A stretch of DNA of 64,000 nt from assembly GCA_030562195.1 (NCBI GenBank), contig JAUJPP010000003.1:28960602-29024601 (forward strand), in the 5' to 3' direction. Position 1 is the stretch's first letter; the number at the start of each line of letters is the position of its first letter. The translations under genes and the position numbers were made by a program. This document shows, in pieces, positions 12,624-25,900 of this stretch. The stretch is from Nipponacmea schrenckii (Eukaryota; Mollusca; Gastropoda; Lottiidae). Below the pieces are notes generated by a model. The model had not been told where the DNA came from and did not search any database. It saw only the letters and a program-made list of their open reading frames with translations.

Positions 12624-13165
12624 ACAGTATCAAAATACTAGTATACTGAACATTTGGACAACTATATTGAACATACTGAACAGTTGAACAACTATATTGA
12701 ACATACTGAACAGTTGAACAACTATATTGAACAGTTGAACAACAATATTGAACAGTTGAACAACAAATTGAACAGTTGAACAACTATATTGAACAGTTGA
12801 ACAACTATATGGAACAGTTTAACAGTTGAACAACTATTGAACAGTTGAACAACATATGAAAGTTGAACAACAATATTGAAAGTTGAACAACTAGTATTGA
12901 ACAGTTGAACAACTATTGAAAGTTGAACAACTATATGTCAGTTGAACAACATATTGAACAGTTGAACAACAATATTGAACAGTTGAACAACAATATTGAA
13001 CAGTTGAACAACAATATTGAACAGTTGAACAACTATATTGAACAGTTGAACAACTATATGGAACAGTTAATAGTTGAACTAACATATAATTGAATAGTTG
13101 AACAACTAATATTGAAAGTTGAACAACTATATGAACAGTTTAATAGTTGAACAACAAATTGTAAC
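12610..13165. repeat. About 20-bp minisatellite seeded at the stop codon
   Basis: The array is built on ATTGAACAGTTGAACAACTA. Its first copies contain GAACATACTGAACAGT, the same 16 bases that overlap the last codons and TGA of the acyltransferase (12615-12630). The array therefore lies in the 3' UTR and appears to have grown from the stop-codon region. Many copies beyond 12760 have one-base losses. Confidence 0.9.
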
Positions 13166-13419
13166 ATATGAACCTATATGTAACAACTTGAAATTAAAAT
13201 GTAATTGAAGTGAACAACTGAAATTTATAGTTAAATTGTAAATAATCTATATATGTCCAAATTGAAATTAATGAAAAAGTAAATAGTTTATATGTATTTT
13301 AAATTATAATATTTTCGAAGGGTTATAAAACAAATTAGTAAAATATTTGATGATATATCTGTTTAAATTTAATCAAAATTATTCTATATATTATCTTGTT
13401 TTTATCGATAATCTTATAA

Positions 13420-13425
13420 AATAAA
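13420..13425 (+). terminator. Candidate polyadenylation signal, acyltransferase gene
   Basis: AATAAA about 800 nt past the stop codon, in AT-rich sequence after the 3' UTR minisatellite. It is followed by two copies of a TTGTAAATATTGTATATGTA word. No closer canonical AATAAA was noticed on this strand. Confidence 0.4.
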
Positions 13426-13429
13426 GCCC

Positions 13430-14084
13430 CAGACTCCAGTTATTTATAGTATAATCAAATTGTAAATATTGTATATGTACAACTTGAGATTTTAAAATTG
13501 TAAATATTGTATATGTACAACTTGAAATTTTAAAATTGTAAATATTTATTGTATTTTATTTTTTCAAATTTTAATCTTAATCTTTATTTATCTAATTTAT
13601 TCTAATTACCTAAAAGAGATTTATTAATATTAATATAATTTATTTTAAGTCAGAGAAGATACTGAGTAAGAGATTTTACTATTTATATTATTTATTTGAA
13701 GTCAGGTAAGCCTACAATTCAATCTGATTGATTCAGATAAAAATGGGTGATTTCCCTTTTTTTTTTGTTGCATTTGTGATCCGGAGCCTCTCACGAAAAC
13801 TTAACTTTGGGTGACTTTAGTAATTTTAGTTATTTAGAGTTTTTAATTAACCAATCAGGTTACTGTATTTCTGAAAATCTTGATTGTATCTTTGTTAAAA
13901 ATACGTGAAACAGGTCCCAGTGATCTAACAATATTCTTTGTTAAATCTTGTTAGGTAAAATTTTAAACCAATGAGCATCAAAGACTTATATCAAAACTGG
14001 TCATCATGGATGTCCTGTCGAAAATAAAATACCCAAAATTCAAACCAATGAATTTGTTTTTTTTTCAAACCATTTTTGATCAAT
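13430..14084. other. AT-rich intergenic DNA
   Basis: No gene is seen. The stretch contains two direct copies of a word starting TTGTAAATATTGTATATGT and otherwise unique AT-rich sequence up to the next array. Confidence 0.5.
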
Positions 14085-15640
14085 CAGGGTAGAGTAGTTA
14101 TAACAGAATCAAGGGGAATAAAAATGACAGTCTCCTGTTTACCTAGAACAATATATATTATTATTATTTTGTTAATTATTACAGAATCAAGGGGAATAAA
14201 AATGACAGTCTCCTGTTTACCTAGAACAATATATATTATTATTATTTTGTTAATTATTACAGAATCAAGGGGAATAAAAATGACAGTCTCCTGTTTACCT
14301 AGAACAATATATATTATTATTATTTTGTTAATTATTACAGAATCAAGGGGAATAAAAATGACAGTTTACCTAGAACAATATATATTATTATTATTTTGTT
14401 AATTATAACAGAATCAAGGGGAATAAAAATGACACTGTTTACCTAGAACAATATATATTATTATTATTTTGTTAATTATTACAGAATCAAGAGGAATAAA
14501 AATGACAGTTTACCTAGAACAATATATATTATTATTATTTTGTTAATTATTACAGAATCAAGGGGAATAAAAATGACAGTTTACCTAGAACAATATATAT
14601 TATTATTATTTTGTTAATTATTACAGAATCAAGGGGAATAAAAATGAACAGTTTACCTAGAACAATATATATTATTATTATTTTGTTAATTATTACAGAA
14701 TCAAGGGAATAAAAATGACAGTTTACCTAGAACAATATATATTATTATTATTTTGTTAATTATTACGAATCAAGGGGAATAAAAATGACAGTTTACCTAG
14801 AACAATATATATTATTATTATTTTGTTAATTATACGAATCAAGGGGAATAAAAATGACAGTTTACCTAGAACAATATATATTATTATTATTTTGTTAATT
14901 ATAACGAATCAAGGGAATAAAAATGACAGTTTACCTAGAACAATATATATTATTATTATTTTGTTAATTATTAACAGAATCAAGGGGAATAAAAATGACA
15001 GTTTACCTAGAACAATATATATATTATTATTTTGTTAATTATTACGAATCAAGGGGAATAAAAATGACAGTTTACCTAGAACAATATATATTATTATTAT
15101 TTTGTTAATTATTACGAATCAAGGGGAATAAAAATGACAGTTTACCTAGAACAATATATATTATTATTATTTTGTTAATTATACAGAATCAAGGGGAATA
15201 AAAATGACAGTTTACCTAGAACAATATATATTATTATTATTTTGTTAATTATAAAAGAATAACAACTTTGGTTGTTAATAACATTACAGGTTACCTTAAT
15301 AACAATACAATAAATATTATTATATATTTTTATACATTTTCTGAATAAGAGAGAATAAAAATGATACAGTTTACCTAGAACAATATATATTATTATAATT
15401 TTGTTAATTATTACTGAATCAAGGGGAATAAAAATGACAGTCTCCTGTTTACCTAGAACAATATATATTATTATTATTTTGTTAATTATTACTGAATCAA
15501 GGGGAATAAAAATGCAAACAGTTTACCTAGAACAATATATATTATTATTATTTTGTTAATTATTACTGAATCAAGGGGAATAAAAATAACAGTTTACCTA
15601 GAACAATATATATTATTATTATTTTGTTAATTATTCATTC
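14085..15640 (+). repeat. 71/78-bp minisatellite array, about 19 copies
   Basis: The unit contains GAATCAAGGGGAATAAAAAT, GTTTACCTAGAACAATATAT and an (ATT)n tract. The first three copies and some later ones have an extra 7-bp TCTCCTG block (78 bp); most are about 71 bp. Each copy ends in TTAATTATTACAG, a splice-acceptor-like string on the + strand. An interruption at 15255-15370 is degenerate. The 78-bp copies give a short spurious open frame. Confidence 0.95.
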
Positions 15641-15731
15641 AAATAAACTAGAACTGGTCTGTTTATTTTTTTGAATCGTGGCCAGTTCAGCAATGGTATA
15701 TCTTATATATATCAATGAACACCAGGGAATA

Positions 15732-16144
15732 TAAACTAATATCCAAAAGAAACGATACCACTTGTTCGCAAAGACAGTAAAGAAAAACTAAAAAATGCAG
15801 AAATTTAGGATTGGTGTAATACTTTTGAAAAATCTTTTATCAACATCTGTGCAGAAATTCATTTCAATAAAATGTGTACAGTCAATATGACAAGCCTTTC
15901 AAGATGTGTGGGGTCTGTCAGCTGTTTTATACAGTTTATATGCACGTACAACTAGAGAGGGAATGTCACTTTCACGAAATTTGTGTTTTTCCAAGAAGTG
16001 ATTGATTCTTCCCAGTATTTTTAATCGACTATGAGGTGTTTGGGATGTGCAATACTTATTAGCAGGTTTTCATATTAAAAAATTCACTTTGTAAAAAAAA
16101 GAATTGAAAAAACTTTGGTATCGTTTCTTTTGGACACTAGTTTA
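15732..16144. mobile_element. Non-autonomous DNA transposon with about 29-bp terminal inverted repeats
   Basis: The left end, 15732-15760, contains CCAAAAGAAACGATACCA. The right end, 16116-16144, contains the reverse complement TGGTATCGTTTCTTTTGG. The two 29-bp ends differ at only a few positions and enclose about 355 bp. TA lies at both flanks and could be the target duplication. No transposase is encoded. On the minus strand a 56-codon frame (16069-15899) has protein-like composition (see findings). The element lies between two unrelated minisatellites. Confidence 0.8.
15899..16069 (-). pseudogene. Possible captured coding fragment inside the TIR element
   Basis: The open minus-strand stretch reads ...YCTSQTPHSRLKILGRINH and continues through FRESDIPSLVVRAYKLYK to a TGA. 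Its composition is like a folded basic protein rather than random AT-rich DNA. I do not recognise the family. It may be a transposase remnant or a host exon captured by the element; no start codon or splice sites are convincing. Confidence 0.3.
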
Positions 16145-16149
16145 TTATG

Positions 16150-17935
16150 GTATAACATAGCCTACTTCTTTAATAACAATGTACATAACACTCTACTTTA
16201 ATAACAAGGTACATAACACACTTCTTTAATAACAAGGTACATAACACACTTCTTTAACAACATGGTACATAACACACTTCTTTAATAACAAGGTACATAA
16301 CATACTTCTTTAATAACAAGGTACATAACACACTTCTTTAATAACAAGGTACATAACACACTTCTTTAATAAAAAGGTACATAACACACTTCTTTAACAA
16401 CATGGTACATAACACACTTCTTTAATAACAAGGTACAAAACATACTTCTTTAATAACAAGGTACATAACACACTTCTTTAATAACAAGGTACATAACACA
16501 CTTCTTTAACAACATGGTACATAACACACTTCTTTAATAACAAGGTACATAACACACTTCTTTAATAACAAGGTACATAACACACTTCTTTAATAACAAG
16601 ATACATAACACACTTCTTTAATAACATGGTACATAACACACTTCTTTAATAACAAGGTACATAACATACTTCTTTAATAACAAGGTACAAAACACACTTC
16701 TTTAATAACAAGGTACATAACATACTTCTTTAATTACAAGGTACATAACACACTTCTTTAATAACAAGGTACATAACACACTTCTTTAACAACATGGTAC
16801 ATAACACACTTCTTTAATAACAAGGTACATAACACACTTCTTTAATAACAAGGTACATAACACACTTCTTTAACAACATGGTACATAACACACTTCTTTA
16901 ATAACAAGGTACATAACATACTTCTTTAATAACAAGGTACATAACACACTTCTTTAATAACAAGGTACATAACACACTTCTTTAATAACAAGGTACATAA
17001 CACACTTCTTTAACAACATGGTACATAACACACTTCTTTAATAACAAGGTACATAACACACTTCTTTAATTACAAGATACATACACACTTCTTTAATTAC
17101 AAGATACATAACACACTTCTTTATTAACAAGATACATAACACACTTCTTTATTAACAAGATACATAACACACTTCTTTAATTACAAGATACTTACCACAC
17201 TTCTTTAATAACATGGTACATAACACACTTCTTTAATAACAAGGTACATTACACACTTCTATAATAACAAGATACATAACACACTTCTTTAATAACAAGG
17301 TACATAACACACTTCTTTAATAACAAGGTACATAACACACTTCTTTAATAACAAGATACATAACACACTTCTTTAATTACAAGATACTTACCACACTTCT
17401 TTAATAACATGGTACATAACACACTTCTTTAATAACAAGGTACATTACACACTTCTATAATAACAAGATACATAACACACTTCTTTAATAACAAGGTACA
17501 TAACACACTTCTTTAATAAGAAGCTACATAACACACTTCTTTAATAACAAGGTACATAACACACTTCTTTAATAACAAGATACATAACACACTTCTTTAA
17601 TAACATGGTACATAACACACTTCTTTAATAACATGGTACATAACACACTTCTTTAATAACAAAGTACATAACAAACTTCTTTACTAACAAGGTACATAAC
17701 ACACTTCTTTAATAACAAGCTTTATAACACACTTCTTTAATAACAAGGTACATAACACACTTCTTTAATAACATGGTACATAACACACTTCTTTAATAAC
17801 ATGGTACATAACACACTTCTTTAATAACAAGGTACATAACACACTTCTTTAATAACAAGGTACATAACACACTTCTTTAATAACAAGGTACATAACACAC
17901 TTCTTTAATTACAAGATACTTACCACACCTTGTAT
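16150..17935. repeat. 28-bp minisatellite array, about 63 copies
   Basis: The unit is CTTCTTTAATAACAAGGTAC plus ATAACACA, tandem without spacers. Variants (AACATGG, ATTACAAGATAC) recur in higher-order blocks, for example the two near-identical stretches at about 17160-17280 and 17360-17480. That pattern suggests segmental re-amplification. No genes are seen. Confidence 0.96.
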
Positions 17936-18104
17936 AATAAGCACTTGAGTAGAGCCACCATATCAAAAGTGTCAAGGCTTTTAAAGGCAAACTGAGTTTA
18001 AAATAATGGTACTGAGCATTTACATTTTTCATCTCAATAATGTCAAGCTATTTGAATGTTTGGTTACCTTGACTGCAATAAGTCACCACTCGCGTATCAT
18101 GAAA

Positions 18105-18500
18105 TATCTCATTTACTGGGTTTTTATACGCCCACATGAAAATGTGGACGTATATTGCCATCACTCCTGTCCGTCCGTCAACAATTACTTGTGTACGCGA
18201 TACAGGCCAGAGTTTTTATCCGATTTGAATGAAACTTGGTATGTGCATTCATCTTGTTAAGTTCGAAAATGGCACGATTCCAGATGTCGGTTTATGAGTT
18301 ATTGCACTTGATTAAATGAAAAAACGTTAAAATTTATTTGTGTACGCAATAGAAGCTGTAGTTTTTATCCGATTTGTATGAAACTTGGTATGTGTATTCA
18401 TCTTGATAATATCTCGCCAGATGTCTGTTTATGAGTTATTGCCCTTGATTTAATGAAAAAACATGGAATATTCTGTTTGCTGAAGTGGGTGTATGTTACC
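18105..18500. mobile_element. Dispersed TTTTTATACGCCCACA-type repeat
   Basis: It begins TTTTTATACGCCCACATG and contains the hairpin CCACATGAAAATGTGG. Two internal half-repeats follow (GTTTTTATCCGATTTG ... GAAACTTGGTATGTG ... TGAGTTATTGC), at 18210-18320 and 18360-18450, and it ends near AGTGGGTGTATG. Elements with this start are, to my knowledge, abundant in mollusc genomes. No protein is encoded. Confidence 0.65.
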
Positions 18501-19952
18501 ATGCCTGGCAAGCTATCTTCAAAGTCAATAGCCGCAGTATCCTCAAATTGCTTAATTCTCAAATGACAAAGGAAATAAATAGAGTAAAAATCATAATAGC
18601 ACTAGGCTCAGATTCTCCCCCACCTTACCCACAGAATAAATTAAAACAACAATATATTTTTGATTATTTTTCTTTTTTCAATATACATCTACACATAAAA
18701 CCATGGTAACCATAGAAACCATTATTCCAAATGAGAAAGGAAATTTATGAATGATCAATTTTTTGATGAGGCCAAAAATTAAAGTTACCGACCTTTTTTT
18801 TTTTGAAAATTCCTTGCTCACGGAGGCCATTTTTTATATATCAAAAAGAAAAATATTTATATGAATGATACATGATAGCTTCTCGAGCCAAAAAGAAAAT
18901 AAAAAAAATTAGACGCATGATCCGAAATAAATTGTCGCGATTTCCCTCCATGATATCAATGAAAAATTAAACTTTGAGAGTTTTTCACAATCATAATGGC
19001 GAATAGAGTCCTAGTGTTAATTTGACCAATCAACAAGCTTAGTTTCAAAATCTTGACATCACTTAGCAACCAATAGTATCAAATCCACTATTAACATTTC
19101 CTGGATTTCAACAGCTTGTGGATTTGATTATAATTCAATAATTTATTTCTCAAGCTCAATTTTTCCAAGTAAGGTCAAGATGCAGAAGTGAAATATTCGT
19201 TGCTAAGTAACATGAAAATTATCAAACCAAACTGAATTGGAATATAATTATTGGATGGTGAACACAATGTTGATGAAGTTTTGATGACGTAAAATAAAAT
19301 TTTAACATCATCACGTGATGACTTGGGTAATTCGTCCACGTTGATCGGAACGCATTCAGTTGACATCTTTCTCGACTGAGCTACTTCTAATTCCACACTA
19401 TATTCAGGCTGAGTTACCATAGAAACTTATCAACTCAAATAAAGGGTTGAGAATTACAGGGTAGATGTTTGAACGAACCCAGTTGAGAAAAATTCATTCT
19501 GAATAAGTCGACCAACGAAGACATTTTGATGTATTGAATAAGCAAATTCCTCAGACGCATTGTCCTGAAGTTTTGCTAGCGATATCACAATTAAAACCAA
19601 GATGGATGTTGGATCTAAGTTCAGCTGCCTCTGTTTAAAAATATTTCCACTCCGCACGCAATTCAGAGATTTTCTTCCATTCCGTTTCGTCCCGTTTTAA
19701 AACCACATTGGACAAGTCCCTTTCTTCACGTTATCACATTTCAATCTGAGGCTATCTTCGATAAAAATCGTTCATAATGCACTTGCCTTTTCAAATTAGG
19801 GCAACCAAAATCCCCGTTAAGGTTCGTTCACAGCAGATCCTTTACTGTCATTGTATTTAAATTAAGGTTAAAAATTTCTCCGGACGTCAGGAATTTTGGG
19901 TCCAGTTTAATTCCGACATCCAAGTCTATAATACAAAGTGTTGTCATAGATT
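18501..19952 (-). other. Intergenic DNA and probable 3' UTR of SYNCRIP
   Basis: No independent gene is supported. Two minus-strand open stretches (19175-19420 and 19454-19657) have no recognisable domain and lie directly downstream of the SYNCRIP stop, so they are more likely 3' UTR. A minus-strand AATAAA (TTTATT on the + strand) at 19142-19147 could be the polyadenylation signal, giving a UTR of about 0.8 kb. Confidence 0.4.
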
Positions 19953-22900
19953 TTAACCCCAGTTTTGACCATAAGAATCTTGATACCACTGTGAATCACT
20001 TCCCCCTGAATAACCCCCTGCAGCACCATACCCCACTGATTGATCTAGGGGTTGCTGGGCGATGGGTTGAGTACCCCAGCTATCGGCCATGTTTCGTCGT
20101 TTTGATTGCCCTATGTTAAAGTCACCGGCTGCTTTTCTCTTTCCGCCACGCTGTTGTGTTGCCATCGATTTCTGCATACCACCGCGACCCCTTGTTCCGG
20201 ATGCACCACGCCCTGCTGCTCCCCCACGAGCACCCCTAGAAGGGCCTCGTGCGGAAGGGCCGCCTCTGCCTGGTGCGCGGGTTGGGGCCCCTCGACCTCG
20301 CATAGGCTGGAAAAAGAAATAAACAATAATAAAAAAAAATATCTGAAGAACTTTTTTTCTGACAACTTATTCTATGGTATTCGATTAACAGCGATTCAGT
20401 ATAAACCCTAATTTCTGGAAGTCTGAATGAAATATCCTTGCAAGGACTTCCATTATCTGTAGCAGGAAATAAATGTCTGTTTTGACACAGAATAGTTAAG
20501 TATTTCTTGCCAATGCTCTACGCAGAATGTCACCTGTGTAATTATTATAATGATACACAAGAGCTGTTCTGAGATATTTAGGGAATATTTTTAGTGAAAT
20601 TTTAAAAGTTAAAACATGCTGTGTAAACATCTAGGTGCAAATCTTAACAAATCAGATCCTTCACAAACCAGATCCTTCACAAACCAGATCCTTCACAAAC
20701 TAGATCCTTCACAAACTAGATCCTTCACAAACCAGATCCTTCACAAACCAGATCCTTCACAAACTAGATCCTTCACAAACCAGATCCTTCACAAACCAGA
20801 TCCTTCACAAACCAGATCCTTCACAAACCAGATCCTTCACAAACTAGATCCTTCACAAACTAGATCCTTCACAAACTAGATCCTTCACAAACTAGATCCT
20901 TCACAAACCAGATCCTTCACAAACCAGATCCTTCACAAATCAGATCCTTCACAAACTAGATCCTTCACAAACCAGATCCTTCACAAACTAGATCCTTCAC
21001 AAACTAGATCCTTCACAAACTAGATCCTTCTCAAACTAGATCCTTCACAAACTAGATCCTTCACAAACCAGATCCTTCACAAACCAGATCCTTCACAAAC
21101 CAGATCCTTCACAAACTAGATCCTTCACAAACTAGATCCTTCACAAACCAGATCCTTCACAAACTAGATCCTTCTCAAACTAGATCCTTCTCAAACTAGA
21201 TCCTTCACAAACTAGATCCTTCACAAACTAGATCCTTCACAAACCAGATCCTTCACAAACTAGATCCTTCACAAACTAGATCCTTCACAAACTAGATCCT
21301 TCACAAACTAGATCCTTCACAAACTAGATCCTTCACAAACTAGATCCTTCACAAACTAGATCCTTCCAAACCAGATCCTTCACAAACTAGATCCTTCACA
21401 AACCAGATCCTTCACAAACCAACACACACGAACACCTTGTCCCAACACTAACAAATTTTTTCTATCTGAACTAAACTTTCAAACTTGTAAACTTACAACT
21501 AGCTTTCAAACTAGTCCTGTAAACTTACAACTAGCTTCCATACTAGTCCTGTAAACTTACAACTAGCTTCAAACTAGTCCTTACAATAGCTTACAAACTA
21601 GTCCTGTCAAAACTAGTTCAAACTAGTCTGTAAACTTACAACTAGCTTTCAACTAGTCCTGTAAACTTACAACTAGCTTTCAACTAGTCCTGTAAACTTA
21701 CAACTAGCTCTCAAACTAGTCCTGTAAACTTACAACTAGCTTTCATACTAGTCCTGTAAACTTACAACTAGCTTTCAAACTAGTCCTGTAAACTTACAAC
21801 TAGCTTTCAAACTAGTCCTGTAAACTTACAACTAGCTTTCAAACTAGTCCTGTAAACTTACAACTAGCTTTCAAACTAGTCCTGTAAACTTGTAACAACT
21901 AAAATTCAGAAACTTAATCATCAACTAGTCCTGTAAACTTACAACCAGCTCTCAAACTAGTCCTGTAAATTCACAACTAGCTTTCATACTAGTCCTGTAA
22001 ACTTACAACTAGCTTTCAATAGTCCGTAAACTTACAACAGCTCTCAAACTAGTCCTGTAAAGTCACAACTAGCTGTCAAACTAGTCCTGTAAACTTACAA
22101 CTAGCTTTCAAACTAGTCCTGTAAACTTACAACTAGCTTTCAAACTAGTCCTGTAAACTTGTGACAACTAAAATTCAGAAAACTGTAAATCATCAACTAC
22201 GTATTTAAAACAGTTTGTTAACAATTTAATATTTTAATAAAACACATGCAATTTTTAATAAAAGGATTGTAAAGAGGCATTCTTCACTTTTCATGCATAT
22301 CCTCGACTTCTGTGGAAAATTCACTCAAATCTATTATTAAATGATGTCAATATTATTACACATAGAAAGTTCAGAAAATATCTTTACAATCCCTTTAAGA
22401 TTGTTATTATCTTAAGCAAACAATTTCTAAATTTTTATACCTACAAATTATTAAATGACCATCAAAACTTTAATGTCACCACAACTAGTCAGAAAATGTC
22501 AATCTTCAGTCAATTTTTTTTTCTAAGTCCAGTTCAACGTTAAATTTGGAAAAAAGCCTGTAGCTGACCAGACGTGCCCTAAAACCATGTCGAGATTTTA
22601 CAGCTTAGCGATGGCAGCCATTTTCTCTCCACAGTTTATAAAACTAGATAAAACATGGGTGTTCAAATAGTTGTCAGACTGTGGGTAGGTGGATGGGTAG
22701 GGCGGGGCTGGGCTGTCTACGACATGGACGTTTATTCCTGCTGAACGTGTGGCAAGTGGGTGAGGTGGAGCTATCTACTACATGGACCTTTATTTCTCCT
22801 GAACAAGTGGCAAGCGGCGGGTGGGGTGGGGCTGTCTACAACATGGACCTTTATTTCTCCTGAACAAGTGTCAAGCGGGTGGGGTGGAGCTGTCTACAAC

Positions 22901-25900
22901 ATGGACCTTTATTTCTCCTGAACGAGTGGCAAGCGGGTGGGGTGGGGCTGTCTACAACATGGACCTCCTTCATTTCTACTCCTGAATGAACTGTAATTTG
23001 TAAAGTAGGTTGCCCCGGGAGTTCTCTTAACTATCACAGTCTTTTGACAAATGAAGATATAGTTTTAATCCTTTTTCATTTCTGATAATTTATCATTTGT
23101 CTCTTCAAAAAGAATAGTTCTGTCAGTTTCTAAAAGAAATGGGTCTTTATTTTCTTCGAATACCTGTCAAAAAAAAGAAAAAAAAAAGGAGGGGTAGTCT
23201 GGGGTGCATTTTTTGTCACCAGTCATGAAAAAGTTGAAGTCTCCAAAGTCCTTTTTCTTACAGCCTCGTCTTCAGTAACCTATTTTAAAAATAAACCTCC
23301 CTCCAATCCTACCTTATAACCACAACCTACCTATAGACACGGAACAACGCTAAGAACAGACCCTGACCTGACCCCTAAACCTGACCCTGACCTCTAAACC
23401 TGACCCCTTAACCAGACCCTTCAACTGGCGACGCAGCAAATTTTGAATTTCAATTTCCAAATATTTTGTTTTGGCCTACATAAAGTAACTCAAGTAAACA
23501 ATATTTTAATTTGATTTTTTAACTTATTTTGACCTGGAATAATCAACTTTAATACAAAATTTAGAATGGCAATATCCACTATTTGAATCAAAATATTCTG
23601 AAGTTTCAAAACCAAACCAAAATGGACAAAAAACCGAACAAATAATCAAAACCAAAAAGGAGCAGAAATTTGAAGCAAATTTTGAAAATATTAAATTTTG
23701 TAAGTGAACACATAAAAAATTCTAGCTTTCTACTAAAAAACAACAACACAAAAAAAGGGCCAGCAACTCTGCTTCCTTCCTACCATACAGACAGTAACAG
23801 AACCAGACAGCGTTGTTCCGTTAAAATATACTTACGGGGGGCATACCTCCACGTCCGCCGCGTCCTCGGGGTGGCATTGGGGCGTACCCTCCATAATAAT
23901 CATAATCATCATAACCATAGAAATCATCATAGTAAGGATCTATAATAGAAAGGGTCATGTTTTAAAAAATATGATAAGTAGTCATCTTCCAGCTTGATAA
24001 CGACAAGAGGACACTTGTTGAATCATCGCAGAATAAATAAACTCAGTAATTGTTATTCCACTTAGTTATTATTATTATACTAACAATTATTAAATACCAT
24101 ATATAGAATATGTTTAGTATTGTATGTTTATAGTGGGTAACAATATTCATATTGAATTAATGTTCAATTCTCATCAGACTTTCTATAGTTATATTTTATC
24201 AAACATAACTTCAGACGAATTTGTTAATCATTTTTAATCACCATAGTAAATGAATTTCTTTAGTGGAACATTTTATCAAAGATTATTGAGAAATTTCATT
24301 GACGTATTAGAAATCTAGATTAATAATAAAATCAGGATTAGAGGCAAGTATTTTGACTGGGAACAGGGCCAAGTTTCCATTGTTATATTGGCTGCAGTTT
24401 TAGATCAGCAATTTAGTATACCTCTAATATTGATTCAATTTTTTTCAAATAACTTGGGAGATCTCAACTAGAGTCAAATTGATCAGAATTTTAAAATAAA
24501 AGACCTACCTTGATAAGCTCTGGGTGGCATGGGCATTCTGGATCTCATACCACCTCTCCCTGGAGGCATTCTAGTAGGGGGACCCCAATAATCATCATAC
24601 CTACAATATAAACAGTGAAATATATTGAATTGAACGTGGTTTTACATTCCTAACTTCTACATCTAATTTACTAATCATAAAATGAAACCCCACTCAGGTT
24701 AGCGAAAAAGCTTCCAATTCACCTTGCCACCGCAGCTCAAAATTAATGACAAAAGGAATACCTACCCTCCGTAACCTCGACCCCCAAATCTTCGATCAAA
24801 TTCTCGTTTCCTTGCCTCCTTTTTCTTACTTTCATTTTGTGGTTTAGCTAGTGAGATCTCGACCTCTAAATTACCAATTTTCTGAAAAAACAAAAAAAAA
24901 ATCAATATTTATTGAAAAAAGTTAGATATCAGGGTGGTTGAAAATAACTGGATACTTTTTAACATTTTGAAAGAAATAAATGATTTTTTAAGCAATATAT
25001 ATTTTTTTTCTCGAAAAAGTCACATTTAACAGGAATCAAGATTTGAAATAGTTGATATTTAATTTTGAAGGTCCAAAAAATATAAAAACAATAATGAAAA
25101 AAAAAATATCTTGATTTAAAATTTTTGGAAGACAAAGGAAAAAGGGGTATCTGATAATTTCTTCGTGAAGTTAAACATAACGTGTGGCTGACCAGACGTG
25201 CCCTAAAACCATGTCGAGATTTTACAGCTTAGCGATGGCAGCCATTTTCTCTCCACAGTTTATAAAACTAGATAAAACATTGTGTTCAAATAGTTGTCAG
25301 ACTGTGGGTGGGTAGCTAGGGTGGGGCGGGACCTTTCTTTATTCTGACTCCTGAATGAACTTGAATTTAAGAATTTTCTTTAGTTAAGGGCAGCACTGAG
25401 ACCTGTTAAGCTACCACAGTTCTCCTTCAATGGCATATAATAGTTGATACATATAACAAGTCTTTATAGATTACAACTATTGTTTATATATACTGCTACA
25501 TTTCAATAAGTATTCTCTTATTGTTATCACGCAGGGCACAACACACTTCTTTTCAACCATGACATCACAAAGTGAACTTTGACCCCCCAACAGAAAGTAT
25601 TATGGTTCACGTCTAAAAAGGCATGCCCAATCCAAACTCCGTACCTTTCAGAATTGGGTAAAATATTTTGTTCACCTACCTGTCCATTTAAAGCATCCAT
25701 GGCTTTCACGGCTGATTCTCGTTCTTCAAAATGGACGAAAGCGTAATCTTTAATTTTCTTAACTCTTTCTACTTTACCATATTCTTCAAACTTTTCTTTC
25801 AGAGAATCTTCCGAGACTTCCGAAGTCAAGTTTCTGAGGTATAAAACTTTCACCTGGAATGATACGAGGGGAGAATCTTAGTATTTACTGGAGAACAACT

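Noticed and set aside
18006..18260. 84-codon frame at the ACGCCCACA element
   Set aside because: It runs across the edge of a dispersed repeat and has no domain or splice context.
20089..20411. Plus-strand frames opposite SYNCRIP exon 11
   Set aside because: Shadows of the RGG-rich coding exon on the other strand.
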